In this document: one piece after another, positions 23,748 through 33,700 of the stretch
Numbering within the stretch: the first letter of the stretch is position 1
How the letters are laid out: each line of letters begins with the position of its first letter
DNA from: Lotus japonicus
Taxonomy: Eukaryota > Streptophyta > Magnoliopsida > Fabales > Fabaceae
Direction of reading: 5' to 3'
Length of the DNA: 64,000 nucleotides
Assembly (NCBI RefSeq): GCF_012489685.1
Contig: NC_080046.1
Location: 60,378,195 to 60,442,194 of the forward strand
The notes under the pieces: model-generated
Database searches by the model: none
Seen by the model: the letters and a program-made list of their open reading frames with translations, nothing else
What the model was told of the DNA's origin: nothing
Program-made: the position numbers and the translations under genes

Positions 23748-23933
23748 TTAATCATGTAAACTTAAGCTTTCAAATTGTGATATGATCAAATGAATTTGCT
23801 GCACACCTCGGTGCTGCCTCTCCTTGAAAAGCTCAATGGCTTCTTCAAACATGCTCACTTGAACCATGACACCAATCATAGTGTTCCAAGATAATTCCAG
23901 ATCTTCGTCTCTAACCAAACCTGCAATTAACAA
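23748..23933 (-). pseudogene. PPR-protein fragment carried by Helitron 1
   Basis: The minus-strand frame contains SWNTMIGVMVQVSMFEEAIE followed by LFKERQHRGV. This is a pentatricopeptide repeat of the PLS/E type, usually found in organelle RNA-editing or splicing factors. Only about one and a half repeats are present before the frame ends, and there is no start or targeting peptide, so it is a captured piece and not a working gene. Confidence 0.7.
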
Positions 23934-24065
23934 AGGAGCAAATCAACAAAGGAGAAAAATGGAAATGGGAGTCGTGCATAATTTTATTAGTTGCTCCAGC
24001 AGAACCATTGATGCATCAAGCAAATCAACAAAGTAGAATGAATGAAAATCCTCACACAGGGAGGG

Positions 24066-24162
24066 AGTATTTATAGAGAACTTGGATAAATTAGCTGGCA
24101 TACCTACAACTGATAGAGTTGTAGGTATGCCAGCTAATTTATCCAAGTTCTCTATAAATACT
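24066..24162. repeat. Perfect 45-bp inverted repeat with 7-base loop
   Basis: Arms 24066-24110 and 24118-24162 are exact reverse complements (left arm begins AGTATTTATAGAGAACTTGG, right arm ends ...TCTCTATAAATACT), separated by TGATAGA. Transcribed, either strand would fold into a long uninterrupted hairpin. It lies inside Helitron 1, just upstream (on the Helitron strand) of the PPR fragment. The lack of any mismatch implies a recent origin. Confidence 0.97.
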
Positions 24163-24698
24163 TAGTTGTAGGTAATCATATGTACTTCATCTAAAATGTT
24201 TACTCAGAAATTCAAGTTAAATGAAAAAGATGAAGTGAAAACAGATACAGATGAATGAAAAGTACAAACAATTCAAATAAAATCAATAAAATTTATGGCG
24301 ATTGAGACTACATACTGACCAACAGCTTGTCCATCCGCGATTTCTTCCTTGGAAATGGATTCAGATCTAGAATTTGAAAGACTGATGAACAAACAACAGT
24401 AAATGGAGGGAGGTGGCGACATACGGTAGGTTCCACCATTTTCGGCGAGCAGAACTCCTTCAACACGGAACGACGAGCGGCGGCGATGATGTAAGCCTCT
24501 GAAGCAGCAAACGCGATTTGACGGAAGAAAGAAGAAAGGGAACGATGAGAGATGGGGTGAAACAGTGCTGAAGTGGAAAACGACGTTGTTTCCTACTTTC
24601 AAGTTGAAAATAAAAATAAAAAATGTCAAGCAGGACAGGTGGCACTACGCCATTGGAGGTCTTTTAGCTACAGTAATTGGAGAATAAGAAGTAGTAGA

Positions 24699-25400
24699 TG
24701 CACCTACAATTTGCTTAAAAGTGGTTTGACAGCAGATAGAAATTAAGGTACTAAGATTTGTAGGGTATGACATATTATTCTAATTGTTCTTGGGAGATGA
24801 TGTGACAAATAACTCTCCAGTTATATTTCCTGAATCAATTCGGGTTGTTATTTTGTTTCTCAAAGTACCTTGTTTGTAACATCAATTATCAACCCTTATA
24901 TATTAAATTTGGATATTTTCTAACATTTGTTTCACTTTTTTAACATTGTGAAGTTATTTCTCTTGTAGATGCATCTCACTTTTTAAGCTTTGATTTTAAA
25001 ATAATTTGTCAATCAATTTTTTTCCTTCGCTTATTTTTTTTTTAAATTTAATATATAAGTTTATTTAAATAGAAAATTTAATAAGTAATTGTTGAATAAT
25101 TTTTATAATTAAATTTTATATAAAATCATTAAAATATTTTTTAACAAATTCAATTTTGTAAAACATTTTAAGTTAAATATGTTTTTAGTCCCCTTTTATA
25201 TGATGAAATCTAAATTGGTCCTTACAAAAATTTTGCAATATTTTTGGTTCACTTGGATAGCAGACAAATATTTTGAAATAAGTCTTTATTACGCCATAGT
25301 ACTTACATAGCACATTTTTTTTTTCCAGAAACTAGCCCACGTGCATGGCAGGCTTAGTGAGATCAAAGATTGTCCACTTGGACTTTTTACATTAAATTCG
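24699..25400 (+). other. Displaced 3' UTR of UPL5-like copy 1, then AT-rich DNA
   Basis: Immediately after Helitron 1, the text AAAAGTGGTTTGACAGCAGA...GGTACTAAG resembles the 3' UTR of copy 2 just after its stop (CAAGTGGTTTTGACTGCACC...CTGCTAAG near 35583-35625). This marks it as the original downstream region of copy 1. From ~25165 a repeat end resembling AGTTAAATATGTTTTTAGTCC begins; an inverted relative lies near 27640-27690 (GGGACTAAAACATATTTAACC). Confidence 0.6.
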
Positions 25401-25513
25401 GTCCCTTTTTTTAAATTGAACTGGAAATTTTATTAATCGCCAACTAACATAGAAACAGATACATCCAAACTAACTAAGTCAAGAGCAGCCTCTGGAACCT
25501 CTTCCACCCAAAC

Positions 25514-25994
25514 TCACTCAGAATAAGTGGAAGCATTCTTTGCGAGGAAATCTGCAACTGAATTCCCTAAACGTCTAACAAAAGTAAGATCAACAAAATC
25601 AAACAAACTAAATAAAGCCCGATAATCCCGCATGATTGTGTCCAAATAAGAGCGACCCTCAGACACCGTCTTCCACCGCTGATGTAAATTAAGACAATCG
25701 GTCTCTAAATAGACACGTCTGAACCTCAAATAAATAGCTAATTTCATGGTTCACCTCAAGCCACATGCCTCTGCTAGCAATGGTGAAAGAACCAGTATCG
25801 GAAAAGGAGGTTGCTGATGCCATAACCTCACCTTTGCTGTTCCGAGCCACCATCCCCAGACCCGCGACATTACAATCTCCAATGGATGCATCGAAATTCA
25901 TCTTCACCACCCTCTCTTGCGGCCTCCTCCAAGCTGCCGGAAAACCATTGCCCACCGTTCCCTGCGCTGGAATCGGTGGTTGGAGGAGCCCCAA
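25514..25994 (-). pseudogene. Plant RNase H-like (RVT_3) pseudogene
   Basis: Two overlapping minus-strand frames give one broken RNase H-like domain: MNFDASIGDCNVAGLGMVAR at the start, then MKLAIYLRFRRVYLETDCLN, and FVRRLGNSVADFLAKNAS at the end. These carry the first (FDAS), third (ETD) and fourth (SVAD) acidic active-site blocks, and an AEA block survives in the other frame. A frameshift near 25785 and a TGA in place of the expected Trp near 25751 disrupt it. Such domains occur alone in plants or at the end of LINE polyproteins, so this is probably a LINE-derived or retroposed relic. Confidence 0.8.
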
Positions 25995-25999
25995 CGTAC

Positions 26000-26989
26000 A
26001 GTCCAGAACATGAGCTACGACCAGCTACTCATTACAGAACAAAAACGTGTTCCTCGTGTCCCATAACTGATAAATTAAGGTCTGAACCAGAGTAAAATAT
26101 ACTCAAACCATAATTTCTTAAAGTAATTAATTTTTATGTAAGAACTACTCTTCATCCCAAGAGGTTGTGTAAATGATCCATGAAAAAATTTGAGTTAAAC
26201 AACTCATTGTCTCAGGTGGACCGTACCAAACACATTTAAGATAAGTGGAATATAATTTTCATAATTTATTTATAAATAATCTTATTAGTTCATTGCGATG
26301 CGGTTAAGTAACCTTCATCCTAGGTCATTTAGAACCCACCACCTCAATTATAAATACAATTTTATAATAACACCTAACTTTATTTTTATCTAAAATCTAC
26401 ATTCGACCCCACTCATTTAACACCATCCATAAAATGTTAAAAGAATATTTGTTTAACTCAAAATTAATTGATTTAAATATAAATAATAATAAAAATATCA
26501 AGAAAAATATTTTCTAACCAAATAAACATCTTATTTTATAAATATTTATAAAATGTCTTAGTATTAATGTTGTCATGGATTACAACTGTTGTTTCTGGTG
26601 GGCAAAAGGCAGTGTTCATGGCCCTGAACATTAATGTGGCCGAAGCAGATTCAAAAATAACATTTTCCAGCTCCAATTCTTGGGCAACTCTCATGCTCCA
26701 GCGCAGCTCAATGAACTAGCAATGAACCCAAAACCAGTTGAATTAATATGTTCACTTTAATTGAATTCTGAGGTGTTCAATTGTAATATTAATCCGATCA
26801 CCATATATAAAATTATGATATAATCTACCATTTAAAATTTACATTTTTTTAATCTAGTTCTTAAAATTTTTTATTTGTATTGAAAATATTTGAAATCAAA
26901 TAAACTTAATATTTGGATAGAAATAAATTGGAATACAATATCTATTAAAATACTAAATATACAATATTTTACATAGTACTATATATAAG
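26000..26989. other. AT-rich intergenic DNA, no gene seen
   Basis: No ORF of convincing composition is present on either strand, and no element boundary could be established. Confidence 0.5.
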
Positions 26990-27142
26990 CAACGCATGCT
27001 GAGTGTGTAGGAAGAATTCTCGGGTTTGATCCCCGCACAATACACTCTGGAGAGGGACGGGGAGCCTTAATTGTGACTAAATCATGGATCTGGCGGCATC
27101 CAAAGGGTGCCCGATATCGTTGTTTATACAAAAAAAAAAAAA
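26990..27142 (+). mobile_element. tRNA-derived SINE, 5' part unclear
   Basis: The segment has a pol III B-box-like GGGTTTGATCC (27022-27032), a compact unique body (GGGACGGGGAGCCTTAATTG ...) and ends in a 13-base A-run (27130-27142). This is the layout of a plant SINE. The A-box end is degraded or divergent, and I could not fix a target duplication with certainty. Confidence 0.6.
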
Positions 27143-27420
27143 TACAATATCAAGACGTTATAGAAATTCATTTCCTTAATGTAGGTCCATAAGTCACTTT
27201 GGAAAGCTTTGAGAATTGATGACGAAGTAGGGTGATCTAACTAAGAGAACCGACTAAAATGGATGAATAAAAGACTTAAAGACCCGGAAATAAACAATTG
27301 AAAGCAGAATAAACAAACTACGCGGAAATTATGAAAAGCTGAAAGCTGAATAAATAAATGGATGAAAAGGTAAATTGCAGAAAAGTAAAGGAAGGTAAAT
27401 GTGGGAGATTAAGTTTGTTG

Positions 27421-27492
27421 TTCCTTAGTAGCTCAGTGGTAGAGCGGTCAGTTGTTAACTGACTGATCGGAGGTTCAAATCCTATTATTTAT
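27421..27492 (+). pseudogene. Organelle-type tRNA-Asn(GUU) relic in nuclear DNA
   Basis: TCCTTAG, TAGCTCAGTGGTAGAGC (D arm) and GTCAGTTGTTAACTGAC (a perfect anticodon stem-loop with anticodon GTT at 27454-27456) match the chloroplast/plant-mitochondrial trnN-GUU pattern. The T-loop reads TTCAAAT. The 3' acceptor strand (TATTTAT...) no longer pairs with TCCTTAG and the T-stem has a mismatch, so this is a decayed insert of organellar origin and not a working tRNA gene. Confidence 0.75.
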
Positions 27493-27742
27493 TTTGTGAC
27501 CATTTTTTTTTTCTTTAGTAACAGTTTTTAGTGGCAGTTTTAACCATTGCAAAATGAGATTGCGGCGGTTTAAACTACCACAAAATGCACCACAAGGACT
27601 AATTTCATCATTTTAATAATTATGGGTGACTCAAAACTATAATTTTTTTGGAGGGATCAAATCTAATTGAAACCTATTTTATAGGGACTAAAACATATTT
27701 AACCAAAAACTAAACTATATATTCCCAATTCCTAAACCCTGC

Positions 27743-30700
27743 ATGACGATTGTCTGTGTAAACCTCTTCTCTATCAGTAGTCCAATGGCAAATTCGACGA
27801 CGATTACGAACGCTGAAGCGACGTCGTCTCCGGCGGCGTCTCCGCCGTTGCGGTTCTTCGTTCGCTCGATGCCGATCAGCAACAGCTTTGTGTTGCATGG
27901 TTCGGAAGAAGACAGCGTGAAATCCGTTCACGAAAGGATCGAAAGCAGAACCGGAATCCCAATTCGCGAGCAGGTGTTGATCCACCAAGGGAAACAGCTC
28001 CGTTGGGAGCAGAATCTCGGCGAGTGCGGCATCCAAAACGACGCGAATCTTCAATTGGTGGGGCGGTTGCGCAGTGGAGGTTGCTCGGAGGAGGTGTATG
28101 CAGTGGTGGGCCAAATGGTTTCCCTCATCCGGCGTGTCTGCGGAGGGGAATTGGATCTCAGCGTTACGCCTATCATCGAGCATGTCATGAGCATACAGTT
28201 CATGGCGAAGCTCAACGCCTTTGACGTTTTGGTTGCATGCAAAGCTCCGGAGGCGCTGATCAAGCTTCGCCTGTCCTCCTTCTCAGGTAACCAGGACATT
28301 GCTGGTTCCGCCATAGCATTGTTTTTGGAATCTTGCCGCTATATGATTAGCAAAGGGTTGCATGCTTGTTGCCTTGGCGCGGTTGTGGAGTTTTGTAAAC
28401 TGTTTACAGTACTAGTGGGGGGTAATGAGCCTTTGTTTATGAGTTGCTTGTCTTGTCTCCGGGGTACGTTGGAGGGTAATGGGGATCGAGATCCGAATCG
28501 GAGGGTTGTGCTTAAGGGTGTTTTTGATTATGTTTGTGAGCTTGTGGGTGTGTTGTTGAGGGAAATGGATTTGAGTACAAACCGTCCCGTGCCGTTTTTG
28601 CTGACCCGTTTTCAGGAACTGGTTGATTTTATAATCCCTTTGAGGAATGGAATCAGGGGGTTGCAAGCTTGGGAGGCTGTAATTGATGGGGAGGTACCCT
28701 CGCTCGCGAAAGAGGTTAACCACATTCGTTTTATGTATATGCAGTTATTGTCCAAAATGGATGGGTCCCTTCAGGCCATGGAGGATTGCTTGGCTAATAA
28801 GGAAGAAGGAAATAGAGGTGTTGCTGTTGCCGGTATGGGCTGGTCTCTGCATATTTCCTTGTTGAAGCGTTTGTATACAATCTCCAAGGCTAAGCTATAT
28901 GACGGCGCTGAAGAGATGTTTTGGGGAGTTTTAATCCGTCGGAGAAACATGGTGTCACAGTTATTTCTTTGGTTTGTAAAGAGAACTGACGATCATCGGT
29001 GGATTCTTGAGCAGAAAAGCGCGACCAACTTTGAATGTAGGAGGCATTTGGCAATGATGTTGTTCCCTCATGTAAGACATGTCTATGGTATGGGGCATGA
29101 GATGCTTATTGACAGGTCTCGGCTACTAACTGATTCTTTTGAGTACATATCACATGCAAGTCCAGAATCTCTGCGAGCTGGTCTTTTAATGAAATTTCAG
29201 AAGGAGAACGCTACTGGACCGGGTGTGGTGAGGGAGTGGTTTCTTTTGGTGTGTCGAGAAATATTCAATCCGCTAAATGGTCTTTTTGTGGCATGCCCAA
29301 ATGACCGCAAGAGATTTTTACCAAATCCTGGTAAGTTTTCGCTGAAAATCTAAATGCATAAGAATCATCTGGAAATTTTTCTCTGCTCTTTGTGGGAGTA
29401 TTTTTAGGTAGCATTAGCAAATGTATGCATATGAAATTATAGAATGTCAGCAAATTTATGTTTCTGAGGAGTTAGGATAGTAAATATATGTTGAACTAGT
29501 GTTTAGGAGTTCAAACCCTTGTGCAAAATAATTACGCAGTAGATTCCTAATAAACAAAATGCAAGTTGAAAGCTAAAGCAAAGGAAAATGTTTCTTGAAC
29601 ACCCATTATGGGAAGATAGAGAAAGGGAGAAAAGAGAGATGTGTTATATCACACATTGTGATAGGAATAGAGAGAAAAACGGGGTGAATGTGGGGTGATA
29701 TGTGACACAATATGATAGGAATAGAGAGAAGAACAGGGTGAATGTGGGATGTTGATACTGTTTGAGACTTTGAGTGTCTAAAAATGAAATTGTAAAGGAA
29801 AGCCTACTTCATAAATGACACAATGTGATAGGAATAGAGAGAAAAACGGGGTGAATGTGCGATGTCGATACTGTTTGAGACTTTGAGCATCTAAAAAAGG
29901 GATTGTAAAGAAAAGCCTACTTCATAAATGGCATCAGACTTTGAAGACAGTAAAAAATTATGGAAATGAAGTGCTTGACTGCAGGTGAAGGGCCGTGAAC
30001 TTGGTGGTAAAATTAATGCCTAAATATTTTTATTGTGGTTAGGTCATTTTTTTGTCATTAGCAATCATTCCTCTGCTTTTCTGTAGAGTTTCCCCAGCTA
30101 ACCTTCACTTTTCATAAGGGACTCACTCCTGTAAGGAGGGCTCAGTTATTATATAATCCTATTCTTATTTCTGATTTTTTTCTCTTTGCCACTGGTTTGC
30201 AATGTCAATGTGTCATTTTCATCAGGATTTCAATAACAATTTTCCGAGCAACCTGATCCACTATCCTGATCGCTTTTAATTAGTGATGAATGAATGTTAG
30301 TAGGGACACTAGCAGGCCAAAATCTTTCTATCCAAACTTCAGAGCATACACACTGGTTCAAACTATTTTTTGATCTAGGATATATCTGTATCAAACCATC
30401 TATCATGTAAAGTGAGAGGAATCTTTCTGATCAGTATTTGTGTTGTCTTCTCTTACCACTATGTGATTCTGATCATATTTAGTCTCCCCATTTATTTATT
30501 TTGTTCAAGTTATGTTTGTTTAGTCTTCATTACTATTGAGAATGCTGGAGAAGTTTGAAAATTCATAGATTTCATCTATCCAGTGATATGTTTGATAAAA
30601 AGAAGTTTAATATGTTTTCTGTTTGAAGTATAAGTTGCTTTTGTGTTACTATTAATGTGACATAAGTTCATAAAATTTAGATATCGTGTCTCTGTGTTGC

Positions 30701-33700
30701 TTCCTTTATTTTTGATACTTCATAAAACTTTGATACCTTCCATGTTCCATCCATCCCATTCCATTCTACCCCTATCATACCCTAAAAGACTAAATCATTC
30801 AAAGGCTTTATGACCATTCTATCACGTAATCTGATAATATTTTAAATGCATTCATTTTATGAATTTATTAAGAGTATCCAAAACCAACTGAAAAATGAAA
30901 CAGAGGGGCGTCTGATACAGCTATGGCACCAGCAAAATAATACCCCAGGAATTATGCCTTCTAGCAGGTCTTTTTTAAGTAATGGTGCAGTGGCTTCTTA
31001 TCTCATAGCGTTCACAAGTTCCATAGTTAATGTGTGTGTTTGTCTTGTTCTTGTACACATACGTAGGATTGGATCCATAAAGTGAGGTGAAATGCTCAGT
31101 GGTAAGCATTGATGAGAATTTTGAGGGTGTGGCTTCTCATGCATCCATGAATGGTTAAACTTGTTCTTATATTTTTCAGAAAAAACTAAACTTTTGATTT
31201 TATTCATCAATACTTATAAACTCTGCGTTGTGTAACATAACGTGTCTGATCATTACATTTTGTCACCAAAACATAGATAAGGACCATGGTTGCTTAGTCT
31301 TGAGTCTTGATGCTTTTTTTATGTATATCTTCTATCATATCATTAGATAACTTCTGCACCATAAAGTTTAGCTTATTATTCATCTACTTGTCTGCAGCAT
31401 CTAGCGTACATCCTCTGCACCTTGAGTACTTCAACTTCTCCGGTCGAATTATCGGTTTAGCTTTGATGAATGACGTGCAAGTGGGAATTGCTTTTGATCG
31501 TGTGTTTTTCAAGCAATTGGCTGGAGAACATATTACTTTCAAAGATATACAGAAAACAGATCCTTACCTGCACAGAAGCTGCAAGAAAATATTAGAGATG
31601 GATGCAGATTTTGTTGATTCAGATGCATTAGGACTGACATTTCTTAGGGAGGTGGAGGAATTAGGACACAGGAAAGTTATTGAGCTTTTCCCTGGTGGGG
31701 AAAGACACGTAGTGAATAGTAAGAATAGGGAGACATTTGTTAAACTTCTTATACATAATCAATTTGTGACATCCATATCTGAGCAGATATCGCATTTTAA
31801 TAAGGGTTTTGCTGATATTCTTTCCAACTCAAAGCCGCAAGAGTTCTTTCAAAGTTTAGAGCTTGAAGATCTTGATCGGATGTTGCATGGGAGTGAAAAT
31901 GTCATTTCTGTTGAAGATTGGAAGGCACACACTAAGTATAGAGGCTATAAAGAGACTGATGATCAGATATCTTGGTTTTGGGAGGTGTGTAGGATACTTG
32001 TCTTATGGAATTACATGATCTTTATGTTTGCCTTGGCTCATTCTTTTCCTTGCCCCTCTTTTATTCTACTTCACAAATTCCTTTGTGAATGTAATTTTAT
32101 TACTGTGAAATATATCAGTAGCAAATTTATTTCATAACACCAAAATATGAGTATTTACAATAGGAATATGTAGGCTTATTTGGACATCAAGTTTGGACCT
32201 AAATAAGGATATAAAATAAATCATAATAAATCTTAAATCATCTAATCCTATAACTGAGCAACCTGCTTGAATTAAAAACAGAGGGCTCGTTTGGTAAGGT
32301 CTGATAGTATAAGGCCTGATAGTATAATGTCTGAATGTCTGATGGTACTAGATTTGATGGTATTAGGCCTGATAAAATTTTAATATTATACTGGTGGGAG
32401 ATGGTGCAGAATTGTAGTGGCGGTACTGGTTTAGGTGGTGGCAGCAGCGGTGGTGGTTATGGAAGTGATGTAGGTGGCGGTGGCAGTGGTGCTGGGTCAT
32501 GGCGGTATGTAGTGGAAGCAGCCATGACAATGGCAATTGAGGTGGTGGTGGTGGAAGGTGATGGTGATAATGGTGGTGGCAATGGCAATGGTGGCAGTGG
32601 CGATAGTGATGATGACAACGACGGTGGTGGCAGTGGTGGTGGCGGCGGCAGAGGGAAGTGGTTGTTGTGGTGTTGGGTCATGACGGTATGTAGTGGTAGC
32701 AACGATGACAATGACGATTGAGGTTGTGATGGTGGTGGTGGTGGAAAATGATGGTGATGGTGGTGGTGGTAGTGGCGGGCGGTGGTGGCAACGGTGACAA
32801 TGGCGATGACGACAACGACGGTGGTAGCGGCGGCGGCGGCTGTTGCAGTGGTTGAGGCGGCGGTGTCGGAGATTGGTGGTAGCAATGGTGGATGGTGGTG
32901 TGGTGGCAATGGTGGAGGATTGTGGTTGTGGCTTATACATCACACTCTTATCATGCCTTATCCATCATCTATATGATGAATTAAATAATCAATCATTTTT
33001 ATATATAAGATTGATGTATAAGCTTATACAATACAATGTTAGCACCAAACAATGGATAAGTCTATAATTTATTGTATAAGCATATACTATCATGCCTAAT
33101 ACGGTGTGACAAACGAGCCCATAAAATATTATTCGTAATTAATATATTTACAAATATGTGAAACTGACCTAAAATAAATATGGCAGTAGAGGCCGCACAA
33201 TCCGTCATTTAAGGTTATTTATCATTTACCAAAAAAAAAACATATCAGTCATTAAATGACTGATTCTCAGGCTTGATTATAGCAGCCAGTATCCCCCTCA
33301 AGCTGAGCAATAAATGGCAACCATGCCTAGCTTGGATATTAGGGTTTCATAATTGAATTTGTAAAAAGACTCTGTTAGTATGTCTGCAGTTTGATGGCAG
33401 ACGAGAGTGTATTCCACTTTAATAATCCCATCATCTATTTTTCCTTTTATAAAATGTCTGACAATCTCCACATGTTTTGTTCAAATTTTGTGGAAAATTC
33501 ATGAGCCATTGATTAGAACTCAACTTCAACACTTAAAAATATGTAAAACTGGCCTAAAATAAACATGACAGTAAAGGTCGTGCAATAAATCATTAAAGGA
33601 CTGATTCTCAAGCTCGATTACAGCAACCAATACTCCCTCAAGCTACCCAGCTTGGATCTTAGATTTTTATAATTGAACTTTTAAAGAGCCTCTGTTAGCA

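Larger units (their letters stand above)
18545..24698 (-). mobile_element. Helitron 1 (non-autonomous, carries gene fragments)
   Basis: Read on the minus strand, it starts TCTACTACTTCTTATTCTCC (5' end at 24698) and ends with the hairpin CCGTGCATCGCACGG followed by ...AAATACTAG (3' end at 18545). It sits between host A and T, as Helitrons do (A at 18544 and T at 24699 on the plus strand). The first ~70 bases, including AAAAGACCTCCAATG and GCCACCTGTCCTGCTT, match Helitron 2 closely, so the two are one family. No Rep or helicase ORF was seen in its 6154 bp. Cargo on the Helitron strand includes a PPR fragment, two unidentified exon-like pieces (21217-21405 and ~22470-22602) and a LINE remnant. 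Confidence 0.9.

Noticed and set aside
27421..27492. Functional tRNA-Asn gene
   Set aside because: The acceptor stem does not pair and the T-stem is mismatched.
32335..32976. Gly-, His- or Ala/Thr-rich ORFs on both strands
   Set aside because: They are by-products of the GGT-type microsatellite, which lacks stop triplets in most frames.
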